DNA of 64,000 nt, taken from Glebionis coronaria. Taxonomy: Eukaryota; Streptophyta; Magnoliopsida; Asterales; Asteraceae. Position numbers and translations under genes: made by a program. Shown piece by piece: positions 15,447 through 29,253 of this stretch; the first letter of the stretch is position 1; the number at the start of each line of letters is the position of its first letter. The notes beneath the pieces are model-generated. The model was not told the DNA's origin and searched no databases. It worked only from the letters and a program-made list of their open reading frames with translations. The stretch is taken from assembly GCA_025667525.1 (NCBI GenBank), contig JANFOE010000191.1, positions 248,001 to 312,000 on the forward strand, read 5' to 3'.

Positions 15447-16432
15447 TCTTTGTCCTCTAATATCATCTTACTACTCGCTTCTTATAGAGTTAAAGCCATG
15501 TGGGTATTTCCTCCACATTCGGTCTTTTCTCACAAGTGTAATTCATTACGATACGCGAGTTTCATCAAACATAACTACGGAAATAAGATCAGGCTTAATG
15601 TTGACTTACTTTCTCTATCCATGATGTTCATGGGTTTCTAATGAATGCAACTTTTCGCTGATCTAAGCTCTACTAAGAACAATCAGATTTTCACTTGATA
15701 GATATTCCATCAAGTTCGATATACGAAACATAATTCACGCAGCTCTTGAAGTCCTAGGGTAGATCCAGCTGATATGCCTTTCAAACCAATCTTTTACATC
15801 ATCTCAGTGGTCCCATAGAAAGGGGACTTATATCCCATGATTTGTCAGATCATGAATTCATTTTTCAAAGTTTAAAAATTGTGGCATAACTTCGCTACCC
15901 ATTTGGCGCTTCAAGATCTACATTTCACATTCACATAACCTCCTGCCCGCTATCGGCAGTCAATAATCAAATCCTAATTTCAACAATCATTTCAGATCTC
16001 GCGGGTCGGGTATTTTAGTAAGGTTAGGTTCACCATCATAGGAAACCTTAAACCTAAAAGACATGTCTAACTCACAATGGGTGTATGTCGGGTGTCTTTA
16101 TCTCAACTCCTGCTTACAGATGCTCTAATATTTAGATCCTAACAAGATTCAATCTTAATCCTAACCCAATGATTATCAACGATAATCTCTCCAAAGGAAA
16201 ATGATTATACGGTTTATTACCAAAGGTCATTCATTCAAACATAAAACAACACTTATATTACTTTGTATCGTTACTTTACCTCGTCCCTTCGATTGGGGTG
16301 GTACATAGTACTCTCATCAAGGTTCGTTCTCAATGATTTCTGAGCAAATCTCTAGAAATTCGATGCGAAGCGAGGATCTTGATAAAGATGTTCGATACAG
16401 GCACACTATGTTTACATAACTCTTTTGCATTT

Positions 16433-16530
16433 ATCATTAACGGGAATGATATTAGCAGATTTGGTCAGTCTATCGACGATGACCCAAATCGAATCAAATT
16501 CAGATGATGACCTTTGCAATAGCAAAACGT
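16433..16530 (-). pseudogene. gypsy integrase fragment (T2)
   Basis: The minus strand encodes DSIWVIVDRLTKSANIIPVN, the same integrase core start as in T1. Flanking frames are broken and no catalytic triad can be assembled. Short relic only. Confidence 0.75.
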
Positions 16531-17569
16531 TTACTAATGTATGCGGCGATTTCTGCCTTCATAATTTGTCATTAGTACAACTTCTTTAGACAAAGATACA
16601 TTAAATCATAAATGTCATGAATAAAATACTTATACTTACAAGATTCCTACATAACTATATCTCAAAATATCCATATTTAGACAATCACAAGTGGTCTTTA
16701 AAATATTTAACGCTATCGGCTTCTCAATTCTGATGGTTCACATTAGCCGCGAACCCCTTTTATTATCTATATTATCCTTTTTACAAACATCGTTTATTTT
16801 TATATCGTTCGGCAATTTATTTTGCACCTTCATTATTAAGGAACATGTCCTAATTGGTTCTTTATCTTTTATACATAATGTGTCAGTAATTACGTTCACT
16901 TTCCTGATGAAATAAATATCATAACCGTATTTATTCAAAATTTCTTTCTTCATAATTTCTAAGTTTTAGTTTCGTCTTTACTATTATCTTTATCTGTTTT
17001 ACTCAATCTGACGTTTTAAAGTGTTGATAATTATTACAACTAATTAAATACTTATTAGTTAATTTTTATGAAGCGTAAACGTAAAAGTTTTAAATTTCTT
17101 AGTTCGACCAATTATATAAAATGTTCAAAATAAATTTGAATTTAATTAACAAGATTTTTGTTGATTTATCGAAAATATTTAGTAAGATCCGTAAATGTTC
17201 GAAAAACCTTTGTTTATATTTTGGTCAAAATTTTCTTAGTTTAAAAGCAAAAATTGTCGTTTCAAATTCCAAGTTATGGTTTAAATGGTTTCCTCAATTC
17301 CTCTTAGGTTATCTTGAGGTATACACAAACATTTACCCCTAAAACATATGTCAAAATATATTTGCACTTTCTTTTTAGCATACTCAAAGTCTTAAATGAC
17401 TTCTAAATTTTTGAAGAGTCAATTTATATTCCATTATCTATTAATCATATGGTTAAATCATGTAAAGGATTAAGTCTTAAGTCTTATGTTAAATATTCAA
17501 GGTACAATTTTTAATTGTTCGGCCAATTCAAGGCAATCTATAATTAATTATTAACCTCATTCTTATTCT

Positions 17570-17900
17570 TGTAAACAAACAAATGGTCACTAATGATCAC
17601 AAGCATGAAGTTATCAAATTACAGTCTACACACGTGATTCACCATATTTATGAATGCTACATGTGCATTGGTCAATCCAAACGACATTATGTGAAACTTA
17701 TACTGTTCATTACAAGTTCCGGATGTAGTGATTGGAATGGATAATCTTCTTCGCGGACGCGAAGTTGATAATAGCCATGCCGTGGATCAAATCTTTAAAA
17801 CATACGCTAGAACCTTGTAAATGATCGAACAATTTTTCCATTTCGAGTTATGGATATCGTTTCGATTGTCAATTTACACAATTCACAGTAATCTATAAAT
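17570..17900 (-). pseudogene. gypsy reverse transcriptase fragment (T2)
   Basis: Frame-broken minus-strand RT. GYYQLRVREEDYP can be read, followed in another frame by a block equivalent to FGLTNA. Position and order match the T1 RT at 3955-4320. Each copy preserves different parts of the domain, which shows independent decay. Confidence 0.75.
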
Positions 17901-20703
17901 ATAAGGAATGATAACACCATAGCTCTTCAGGATGACAGGCTTGGTATAATAAAATCTTTTTCCGACAACTCTCTCAGTTGTACGGTAATTCCTTTAATTT
18001 AGATGGTGCTGATGTACAGTGCACAAGCCACAGGTGCAGCACTGGGAATATAATCAATATCAATTTCAACTTGCCTTAATGGCGGAAGTCTAGGTAATTC
18101 ATCAACAAATACTTCCTAAAGTTTCAGATAACATTAACATCTTTTAACACATTTATTTTAAGTTCTTTCTAGATTAGAATATCTATGACTAATTCGCAAT
18201 CATTCATGGTATAATTTCAAGTCTAAATACAGGATATCGTCATCCATCAAGAATTATTTAGATCACTTTTGATAATCAACATCTTATCATTTAGGGGAAT
18301 TCAATTCGAGTTCCCATCAATTAAGACAATATCGTCATGTCATAATCAATCAATCCATTCTACTGGCACTATCAACTTTCCAGTTTTATTGTCGTCGATA
18401 AGATGTGAATTTCTCAAAAGACTAATAATAATTCATAACCCTTCACAAATTCAAGGATACATAACTAACCTTAAAAGAGTAAGATCAACGAATAATCTAT
18501 GCGAGAAAATTTCAAATCAGATACAAACGAAAACATTTAACGAATATGAATATATCCCATGTTTTCATAATTTGAGTACGCATTCGAAAGCTCCTCGGAT
18601 CATTACCCAGGTCATTCAAATGAAACCAAATCAAAAGAAATGATAGGAATGTCGATACATCCAGTCGGGTATCAACACTCGGTAATCAGATACTTTTCCA
18701 AAGAATCTCACTACGGGAGAATTGGAGAAGAAAGAATTGTCAATTGTCAAATAAGACAATTTACACAAATGAGTAAATTCGACTCAGAAGAATAGATGCT
18801 ACAGGCACATATGTAGGTGTCCCTAACACTATGTCCCTATTTTTCACTTCTTGCAGATCTCATAAAATTTAATATTTCACCATCTTCAAAGAAAATGTAG
18901 TGTTTATTCGTTAGTTTTATGGTGACTACTAATCAGTCTTGCATGGTCCATTCCGAATTGTATGTAGGCGCGCAACTATATACAATTTCAAGATTAACGA
19001 TGCAATACTCAGTTCGTCAAAATTTTATCATCCATGTTTATAGTAAAATCATTTTCATGCTTAATTCTTAGATAAGAATCAAGAATAAATTTACAAATAT
19101 TTTCTTTATTATGAAAACAATTAAGTCTTTCCAAGGTGTTTTATAACAACTTCATTCGATAACAATTACTTATAAATCTCATTTTGAATAATCCTTTTTA
19201 TGATGAAAATTAAATTTTCTCAAAGGATACCGTTTCAACTTTATAAAAACAATGTGTGATCTGCAAAAGGGTGATGAAGAGTTGTTCACCAAGAACTAAC
19301 TACAATATGATAGGAAATGAGCTTTAGCCAAATAATCATGAGGTTCATGATCTCGATGGCACTCAAAAAGAATAATCTACAACGTAACTTAAATCAAGAT
19401 GAGTACTTGTTCAATGGTTGCATCACTAATGCGAGCATTAGGAAGAAGCAAGAAAAGATAGATAACATCGATACATGCAGAATTTAGCAATCAAAGGTAG
19501 TCCTTTCATTAATCACAAACAAGTCAAATTGTACCTTAACACTTTATGTGTCACTATGTCATACAATTCTCGGAACTCATCCTACCAACTGATGTCACAG
19601 TTAAGTTAGGGATTTTTAAAAGATACCACAATGAATACTAATCTACAAGAGTCATTAGGTGTTCCGCATGTCCCGGAAGATCCATCGGTCTCAATTCAGA
19701 AGAAGATTTCTTCAATTTATTTCTTGGACACTGGGCATCCTCGTCAGTGGACAATGGACTAGGAACAACCCTTAACACACACTAACAATCATTTAAAATA
19801 TTATAATTCAATCAAAGAACTTAACAATTTCCTCTTAACAGTCTCATATTCCATATAGGTTAAATTTTACTTTATTCAAATTTCAACCACTTTTATACTC
19901 AATTCGATATCCTACCTTATATTCCAATACTTTCAATCTTATTCTTAGGCCTTAATAGGCAATAAAAGCTCGATATGAACAACACTTAATTTCCAATCCT
20001 ATAACTCTTACAACACTAATTATCAAATGAGTCACTAGTATTAAATGACTCGATCAGTCAATTAGACTTCTCGGAAAGGTATTAGTGGCATGAGGCTTTT
20101 GGGTAATGGTTCCAATGACAGCCTCAAGTGTAACATTCACCCTTTCGATTTCAATTTAAGAATTGGATGACAACGAATCAGATGACATCTTTCCAGGTGA
20201 TAACGTTTTGTCAAACTCCACTCTATAAGGAAAGATCATCATGATATCGATATCAGATTTAATCTCGCCAATTCTTCTTCAAAATCACAATCAACTAATG
20301 TCTACAATTCTACGAATATCAACCATTTGTTGGGATCATAAATATCCACAACTTGGTTTAGATCTAGGATAGCTAGAATTCCTACGAGAATAGCTTCGAT
20401 TAATTTACTAGGGGAGTTAGGGTTTCTTGTGACAATCTACGTCGTATAAATACCTTGTATAAATATCAAAATAATCATCAAACAATCATGTAATAAAATT
20501 ACATCATATATATATATAATCCAAGTTATATACATTAAAATAACACTTCTCAGTCTGGCCTTTTCGGTAACTCGAGAATTCTTCGGCACCGTTATAGTCA
20601 AAAGATTTTTAGACATTTTTAGAAAAATGTTTATAGTTAAAAGATTTTGAAATGTTTTAATCAAAACCTTGGTTTTAAAAATCTTTCGTTCTCTATAACG
20701 AGA

Positions 20704-20715
20704 GCTCTGGTACCA
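20704..20715 (-). other. T2 primer-binding site (initiator tRNA-Met)
   Basis: The minus strand reads TGGTACCAGAGC, one mismatch from the initiator tRNA-Met complement, and begins three bases inside the 5' LTR end (20719). Confidence 0.85.
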
Positions 20716-20718
20716 AAC

Positions 20719-23700
20719 TGTAACACCCCTAAATTTATACAACTCAATACAGCGGAAGACTAGTTGGTGTTACGGGATAGCACATTACTCACATCATAGA
20801 CAACGCATAAAAATCGCGTCGTTTAATAATAAAACATTTCCATTCATAAATATCAAAGTTACATAGGTCCCAAGTCATTTTATTTAATACAGGTTTTACA
20901 AACATTGAATGGAAATTATAATTTAAGTGCGGGCCATGAATTCTTGCCGTCTTCCCGAGAATTACCTTCAAGTACCTGAGACAAAACATGTTAAAAGAAA
21001 AGGGTCAGCGATAACGCCGAGTGAATTCATAGAGTTTAATAAAATCCATCAATATAATATCAGTATAAAATTATTACTGAAAATCATTTTGTACAAATCA
21101 TTTTAATAGGCCATAAATAGCCAAAGTCATTTTTATACAAATCCTTATCGAAAATCATAATATAGGCATTTGCCTTAAAAATCATTATACGAGCCAATGT
21201 CGTAAAAACATCATACAATACGTCTTATGACGTTGTATGAAAATAAAAACCGTTATATGAATATGGTTATGAAAACCAAAACACGAACATAATATCAATA
21301 GTATGACCCCGTATTGCTAGTCAGGCAATACACCGTAATTCGGTGCGTATAGTAGTATTTCGTTAACTTTTAGATTATTATAAGCCGCATGACATTGTTA
21401 CCTTACTAAACCAACAACGGGTAGCTAACCCGATACCAATTTTGCCCATCTAAAGTAGCGTGTCGTCACAAAGGTCACGCTATGGAAATCTTCTCATACA
21501 TAAATTTGCTTACCAATCAATGTGGCACGACGGGGATCAACCGTCAAGGCGCGAACTGGGGTGATCGTCTCCAAATAGTACTATTATATGCACAAGCGTC
21601 TACCAACTCCCGATAGTTCACAATTCATGCTAATGGGACTTTTAGTGACATAACCTAACTTTAATAATCCATTTGATTTCATCTATCGGGTCCTTTAATC
21701 ATTTATCGGGTCATACAATCAGGTCATACAATCGGGTCATACAATCATTCGGGTCCAAATCAATAAACAAGCAATCGGGACAAATGGTGTCCTAATTTTA
21801 TAAAAACTAACATGTTATCTCCCTCACGGGTTTATAAAACATTTATAAAACATTTAAAAGAGTGTGAGGCTATAAACTCACGTTGATGTGGGAAGGCGGG
21901 TTATCGGCAATTCGGACGTACTATACGTGCTTCAATCACGGAAACCTAGACAAATAATACTTGTCTTAGACTCATGTCTAATGACTTTATAAAAATAACA
22001 ATTATGTATACATATGATGATTTTATATATATGATGATCAAGTGGGTTTACATATTCTCTTTTACTAATTTTTGTGTTTAGGTGTCGATAACTTTTATAC
22101 TAGTTTACTAGTTTTACTTATTTACATATTTTTAAGTCCAATAAGCTTATTATAAGTTATTTAACTTGTTTTAATCCATTTTGTACTTATATTATCAGTA
22201 TTTAAACTTTACAAGTTGGGCCCAAATGGGTTAAGCCTAATAAGTTCTTTTTATAAGAGTTTAACTTATTTAGTCCAATTATTAGTCCAATATGTTTACT
22301 TAGCTCGTTAATGTCCGTATGCCCTATAGTTCGGGTTTTATCGGTTTTTACTTGTTATTTATGTTTATATATCAGTATATGTGTTTATAAAAGTTTACAT
22401 TAGACGGTTCCAACCATCTAAGTTTTATTTAACAAAAACGTTAATTTTACGGTATTAGCCGAAAAAGTCGTAAAAATCATGTTTATAGTTTTTATAACTT
22501 ATAAAACTTAACAAGTTACCATTTTTAATAAAATGTACACTTATTTACCATTTTACATATTTATATAAATGTATTATATAAGTTAGTGGGTTTTAATTTA
22601 TATTTTATACTATTAAATTTTGAGTGCTTATATAATAGTATTATACTTTAATTTCCAAAATCTGATTTTTATTTTTCACTTTCACCAAAACTGCCATATC
22701 TAGAGTTCTATATGGAGATAGAAGCTCAAATTTTTATTACATAAACTACATGAAATTTTCTCCATTTAACTCTTCTATAGCTACTGTTGAATCATCTTCT
22801 AAGTATTTTCTAAAAATCGTCCAAAACAGTGAACTCAGATTTGTACCTTAAATTTGTTTTGATCATATCTCACTCATTACAATGATTCCATTGCATGGCC
22901 AACTCTCACATGTGTACAAGACCCATAGCTTACTGTAAATGGATTCTACTTCATCATTTTATCAGTTCATGATATGTTTCTTTACTGTTTTATACAGCCA
23001 TCATTTTTAAGCAAGATTTTAGCCTTGTTCTTTATAGTTTTTCACCTTTTTAATCATGTTTATCAACACCAAATCCCCACACAATACTTTTATCATCATA
23101 TAATCATCATATACATATATAATAGGAAATAAAATACATGATTACATAATAAAATAACAAGAAGATGAGGAGGATAATCTTTATACCACCAAGTTGATGT
23201 AGGTTATGATTTGGACATGGTTTTTGATGGAGAAAATTGTGAATAACCATGACCATCTTCAAGACCACCATTCTTCATAAACACCTTGTGGAAAATCAGC
23301 CCTACTAATGCATGAAAACTCCTCCTTGGATGTTATAAGCACCACCATTCAATAGGGTTTCAAAAGGGCTTCAACATGTGTATGAATAACACATGATTTC
23401 ATGGATGAAATTGATCTTAAGTGGTGTTTGATGGGGGAAAGTGGACGGCAACAATGGAGCCAAGGGAGAGAATTTTGAGTGGATTGCTGTTGTGAATGAG
23501 CAAGTGGTAAAGTTGAGGTGGTTTTGGTTTGGAAGTAGCTTAATGTTTAAGCTTAAGTGACATGTGCAAGCTACTTAGCTTACACTTGACACCAAATGTG
23601 GTGTGGTGGCTAAGTTAGGCCGGTTTGAGTGGGGGTGGGACAAGTGTCCCACTTGTCTCATCCCCATTTATTTACGGGTACTCCTCGATTCTAGTTTCCT

Positions 23701-24157
23701 CGATTTGCGTGCCCTCGGGTCGTTTTACGAAAAACGCTTTTATAAATTATGAATCAACGGCACAAAACGAATCTAATAAAAATTGTCTCATCAAAAACGG
23801 AGTTCGAAAACGTAAATACGTAATCCTAAGGTTTCCGATTTAGTCGTAAAGGACGTTAAAATAAAATCGTAAGTCCTAGTCTCTTCTCGTAAATTTGTGA
23901 GTTTATGAACCAACACAAATTTAAAACTCCAAAATAATATTCACGGACAAATTTATTTTCTGAAATGTCGGACTGTCACCAAAGACGGTGTATGTAAACG
24001 TAAGCACGTAACGTAGAATCCTCCGGTTTAGACGTAGTCGATGCTACTTCAAGATGTAAATCCAAATTTCTTCCCAAAAATAAGTGAGTTCATAAAATAA
24101 TATTTTCAAATAAATATTGAGAATAAAATATTGACCATAAATTAACGGATTGTCACA
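20719..24157 (-). repeat. T2 5' LTR
   Basis: 3439 bp, TGTAACACCC...TGTCACA on the plus strand. The palindrome GTGGGACA-AG-TGTCCCAC is at 23635-23652. The ATCGGGTCATACA-like repeat (about 21685-21750) has one unit more than in the 3' LTR. Confidence 0.93.
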
Positions 24158-24162
24158 ATGAT
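24158..24162. other. target-site duplication of T2 (right), ATGAT
   Basis: Copy of 11948-11952. The sequence then continues GATCAAGTG, which is where the T1 LTR resumes. Confidence 0.9.
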
Positions 24163-26318
24163 GATCAAGTGAGATTGTACATCTTTATTTACCCATTATA
24201 GTGTCATGTGTCGGTAAATTTTTATACTAGTTTCACTAGTTTAACTTCTTTACTTGTCAAGGCCCAGTAAACCCATTATAAGCCCATTAAGAGTTTAACT
24301 CTTTATTTTAGTCCATTTATACTTTTATTATCAGTCCTATGCTTACATGTTGGGCCCAAGTGGGTTAAGCCCAATAAGCAAGTTTATTAGTGTTTAGCCA
24401 AATTAGTTGGATTAATAGTCCAATAAGGCTAATTTGGCCCGTTAATGTCCATATGTTATAAAGCTCGGGTTTTATCGGTTTTTACTTGTAATATGTACTT
24501 ATACATCAGTATATGAGTTTTAAAAAGTTTACATTAGACGGGTCCGACCATCCAAGTTTTAATTGACGAAAACATTAATTTTACGGTTTTAGCCGAAAAG
24601 ACGTAAAAATCATGTTTATAGTTTTATAACTTATAAAACTTATCAAATTTCCATTTTTATAAAATGTCTCATTTATTTATTATTGTACATACTTATATAA
24701 ATGTTATATATAAGTTAGTGGGTTTTAAGTTTACATTTTATATATTATTTACTTGAGTGCTATTATAATACTATATACTTTAATTTTCACAAATCTGATT
24801 TTTACTTTCACTTTCACCATTTTTTCTATATCTTGAGTTCTACAAGGAGATATAAGCTCGATTTTTGATGGAACAAACTACATATTATGTTCTACAATTA
24901 ACTCAGATTTAGCTACTTCTCAATCAACGTCTAAATGTCTCTAACAGTTCGTCCAAAACAGACTACTCAGATTTAAACTTCAATATTGTATTGATCATAT
25001 CTCACTCATTTTATGGATTCCTTTGAGTGGCCAACTCTCACATATGTACAAGTCTCATAGCTTACTGTATATTAATTTATCCAACTCATTTTAACAAGTT
25101 ATCACAAGGTTCTTTACTGTTTTATACAGCCTACTTATTTAAGCATGATTTTAAACTTTTTACATGTAGTTTTCAATCTTTTTAACCAAGTTTATCAACA
25201 CAAGATCCCCACATAATACTTTGATCATCATATATCATCATATACATATACATAAATGAAGAAAATACAAGGTTACATATTCAAAATAACAAGATGATAG
25301 GAAGAAATAATCTCTATACCACCAAAGTGATGAAATGATGAGGTTTATGATGAACAAGAATTGGTTTTGGGTAACCAATCTTATGAGATATCAACACCAC
25401 TTCTAGGATCACCAAGTATTTGTAGACTCCTTGTGAAATCAGCCCCAAACTCCCTTGAAAACTCTTTTTCACATGTTAAGATCACCTCCAATCTTCATCT
25501 TTTTAAGTAACTATCAACATATGTTGATTATAGCTTGAGTTCATGGTTAAATTTTTGATGAATTGGGTGATTTGGGAGGATTATGGGACGGACACAATAG
25601 GGAGAGAAAGGGAGATTTGGTTAACTTGCATGTGTGTGAGAAGCTATGAAGAAAACTAGTGGTCTTGGTGGTTTTGTGATGTGTAGATGGTTTAACAAGC
25701 TTGAAGGACAAGTGTCCTTTAGGCTTGTTTAAGCTTGACACACATGAGGTGTGTTGTTGAAGCTTGCTATTTTATTTAATGTGGATGGGACAAGTGTCCC
25801 ACTTGTCTCATCTCCACTAATTTACGGGTACTCCTCGATTCTATTTTCCTCGATTTGCGTGCCCTCGGTTCGTTTTACGAAAAACGTTTTTATAAATTAT
25901 GAATCAACGGCACAAAACGAATCTGATAAAAATTGTCTCATCAAAAACGGAGTTCAAAAACGTAAATACGTAAACCTAGGGTTTCCGGTTTAGTCGTAAA
26001 GGACGTTAAATTATGCACGTAAGTCCTAATCTCTTCTCGTAAACTTGTGAGTTTATGAACAAACATAAATTTAAAATTCCAAAATAATATTCACGGATAA
26101 ATTTATTTTCCGAAGTGTCGGACTGTCACTAAAAACGGTGTATGTAAACGTAAGCATGTAACGTAGAGTCCTCCGGTTTAGACGTAGTCGATGCTACTTT
26201 AAGATGTAAACTCAAATTTCTTCCCAAAAATGAGTGAGTTCATATTATAACATTAAAATAATGTTTTTAAATAATACTTGAGAATAAAACATCAACCATA
26301 AATTGACGGATTGTCACA
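24163..26318 (-). repeat. T1 5' LTR, proximal part (split by T2)
   Basis: Continues the LTR interrupted at 11952 and ends TGTCACA at 26318. It aligns with the T1 3' LTR at 1-1799 from 24549 onward. The palindrome GGGACAAGTGTCCC is at 25787-25800. Confidence 0.9.
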
Positions 26319-27675
26319 GAACCCCTGGGCATGTGAGACCCGATTGTCCCAAGTAGGCCAATCAGAAGAAGGACAACAAGGGAACTCCTTCGCAAATGTA
26401 CATGGCCGGCAATAACCAAGCAAATCCAGGCTCCAACATCGTACCTGGTACGTTCTTACTAAACCAATGATATGCATCTATCTTGTTTGATACATGAGTA
26501 GACCAAAGCATTGCAATTTCCAAACTTAGTAAGAAATTAGAAATCCCTCCGTTAGTTCTAGACTCCTATTATACTGTGGAATAGTCGACGGAAAGGTTAT
26601 GATGGTTAATACCATCACACAAGGTCGTTCCTTAAAAACTTTCCAAATCGGCCGTTTTACACCAATCAGATCCTAGAAAGTCTTGATAGCTTTGATGTCG
26701 TCATTAGCATAAATTGACTAGAAAGTATCATGCAATTATCCTATATGACCAAAATTTGGTTCGTGTACCCTGGGGAGATGAAACCTTGATTATACTGGGG
26801 AGCCATAACCCCGATATAGTTAACACTAGATTTAGGGTCATCTCTAGCACCAACAAGCCAGAGAGTACTTGGTCCGGGAATACTCCATTTCCCTAACCTG
26901 TTTCTCCCTGCCTAAACCTGAAAGGCACATCCAACTCACAATAGGTGTACTTTGTAGGGATATGTTCGACATCCCTCGTAAGGAGATGTTGAATGTCCAA
27001 TGTTTTTGGACATTCCTCTTTTCCCTTCGGGTCCAATTAGTTCGACAATACCATCACCCATTAGACTCTGGGAGATGTGATTTCGTCTCTTTAGAAGTCA
27101 GAATTTGTACAAATTTTGAACTAGTAATAGTGAATGCATGACCCTTGTTACGACACCCTGCAAGGCGCGCACTTCTTTATTCTTGGTATCTTCTTTTATT
27201 TCCACCATTTGAGGTACTTCTTTTCTGCGCCCCTCTCGCTCAACCCCGCGGCGAATGATGCAGATTCTTTGCAACTTCTTACGCAATCTCCATCAACAAC
27301 AATCTTAACCTCTTTGTTGGGTAGAAACTTTATTACTATTAACTAATGTTTGTATCCCACCAACTTGAGGTATAATCATAAGTCTTTTCTTAAAGCTGTT
27401 GCTATAGTAGGGGTTAAAGTTAAAATGTTTTATTTTACCTTCAACCCCCAATTTTTCATCCTCGGGTGTGGAGATATAACCTGTATCTCACCCATGAAAA
27501 GGATGCAGATATAGTACATCCCCAGCTTCCCTAGCGTATAAAACATGCTGGCTTGTCCTCCTCATATCAGAAACCATTTGCAATGGATTTATCCTCTTAA
27601 CCAAATCCACAACGCCAATGGTCCTCTCCCAGATCTGGGAAAGGTATGACTACAACACCTGTTGGGAAGCCCGTG

Positions 27676-28347
27676 CCTATCCATCCACATCAGCAGTCTC
27701 CTTTACTACTCAATCGGATGTATAGTATGATCCAGATAAAGATCTCTTTGCATTCCTTTCCTATCCATCCACAACAGCAGTCTCCTTTACTGCTCAATCG
27801 GATGTATAGTGCGATCCGGATAAAGATCTCTTTGCATTCCTTTCCTATCCATCCACAACAGCAGTCTCCTTTACTGCTCAATCGGATGTATAGTGCTATT
27901 CGGATAAAGATCTCTTTGCATTCTTTTCCTATCCATCCACATCATTAGTCTCCTTTACTGCTCAATCGGATGTATATTGCTATCCAGATAAAGATCTCTT
28001 TGCATTCCTTTCCTATCCATCCACAGCAGCAGTCTCCTTTACTGCTCAATCGGATGTTTAGTGCGATTCGGATAAAGATCTCTTTGCATTCTTTTCATAT
28101 ACATCCACAGCAGCAGTCTACTTTACTGCTCAATCGGATGTATAGTGCGATTCGGATAAAGATCTCTTTGCATTCCTTTCCTAGCCATCCACAACAGCAG
28201 TCTCCTTTATTGCTCAATCGGATGTATAGTGCGATTCAGATAAAGATCTCTTTGCATTCCTTCCATATCCATCCACAGCAACAGTCTCCTTTACTGCTCA
28301 ATCGGATGGATAGTGCAACCCGGATAAAAATCCCTTTGCATTCTCTT
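27676..28347 (+). repeat. 84-bp tandem array, 8 units
   Basis: GATCTCTTTGCATTC recurs at 27741, 27825, 27909, 27993, 28077, 28161 and 28245, with a degenerate copy at 28329, so the period is exactly 84 bases. As 84 is divisible by three, a 28-residue repeat (HPQQQSPLLLNRMYSAIRIK...) reads through, broken by one stop at 27946. The minus strand is also open over part of it. Confidence 0.95.
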
Positions 28348-28532
28348 CTGTTCACATGTAATGACAGAAGCTTCCATTAATGCAGAATCAGACGTATAAG
28401 AGTAACCTAGGTATAGACCACTTCGCGTTCATGTCGCCATCCGTACCTGAGAGAGAACCTGAAACGAATCATACTTAGAACATTCTTCACTTAAAAGATA
28501 ACTGCGTTTTTAATAGCTTTGAGGACAAAGCT

Positions 28533-28545
28533 AAAATAGCGGGGT
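28533..28545 (+). other. G3 polypurine tract
   Basis: AAATAGCGGGGT precedes TGTGCAGT, the proposed 3' LTR start. The upstream GAGGACAAAG phrase matches the gypsy polyprotein end seen in T1 to T3. Confidence 0.55.
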
Positions 28546-29246
28546 TGTGCAGTAAAATCCATGATTTTACCATGATTTTATATAATAAATTTCCACCCAA
28601 TAATCTTAGAACACTTATTCATGTGTTATATTTCCTTAAGATGTGAATAAACATGTCTATCATGTAACTATACTTTTACATTCATCTTTTTTGAAAATAG
28701 CTTCATAACCTAAAACCATGATCATGCAACTAGGAAAAACAAGTAATGAAATTATAACTAGCAATGTGTGTGTGTGCCACACTTAACAATTGGAGAAAAA
28801 TGTTACAACATGCATGCTTATCCGTTTAGGCATAGGCATACATCCTTTGCATACTACACAACTCTCATGACTAGCCCAAGGTTGTGCTCTAGCCCAACAT
28901 AGGCCCAACACAAGCCTACCCTACCCTTTTGGATAGCCTTACACGGCACCAAGGGCATGTGGAAGGAGAAGGGAGGCATGGGAAACACAAAAGCCAACAC
29001 TTGGCACAAGTGTTCTTACCTAGTCAATCATGCCTGTTGCATTCCCTTTTCCCTATCTCCTCTTAAGCCGAAACACACACACATACTCTCACATTCTCTC
29101 ATACAATCCAACCTTGTTTCTCTCATCCTCTTCTCTCAATCATACGGCTTAAAGCCATATACATCCAAAACCAAGTATTAAATCCACAAAGATTCTTGTC
29201 TCATCCATACTACAAATCATTAGTAGTATCATTCCTTTTGGAATCA

Positions 29247-29253
29247 CTATAAA
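29247..29253 (+). promoter_or_regulatory. possible TATA box of G3 LTR
   Basis: CTATAAACA follows a CT-rich stretch and precedes leader-like sequence. Weak evidence by position and motif only. Confidence 0.3.

Larger units (their letters stand above)
15447..20703 (-). other. T2 internal region (decayed gag-pol)
   Basis: Collinear with T1 1821-6916 and 10431-10634 but lacking the 3.3-kb TIR element, which makes it the empty-site reference. Integrase and RT remnants are listed separately. The remainder is AT-rich with scattered stops and no recognisable gene; the 124-codon open stretch at 18269-18643 is on the antisense strand. Confidence 0.7.
11953..24157 (-). mobile_element. T2: complete-ended Tekay-like gypsy retrotransposon nested in T1
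   Basis: Total 12.2 kb with LTRs of 3474 and 3439 bp and an internal region of only 5292 bp. Both termini are TG...CA, with a 5-bp duplication, a primer-binding site and a polypurine tract all in place. The body is homologous to T1, but coding frames are broken throughout and the longest open stretch is about 124 codons. It probably moved using proteins from another copy, or decayed after insertion. Confidence 0.93.
26319..28545 (+). mobile_element. G3: internal 3' region of a plus-strand gypsy element
   Basis: This stretch has no recognisable gene. I assign it to G3 because it ends in GAGGACAAAGCTAAAATAGC plus a G-run directly before an LTR start at 28546, the same layout as the other gypsy 3' ends here. 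It carries an 84-bp tandem array about 200 bases upstream of that end. T1 appears to have inserted at 26318/26319, but the left flank is outside the window. Confidence 0.5.

Noticed and set aside
26292..27350. Several 60-90-codon ORFs right of T1
   Set aside because: Overlapping on both strands with no recognisable motif, in what appears to be G3 internal sequence.
27646..28380. Plus- and minus-strand ORFs over the 84-bp array
   Set aside because: Any stop-free unit whose length is a multiple of three gives such ORFs; one stop already breaks the plus frame. Kept as a repeat only.
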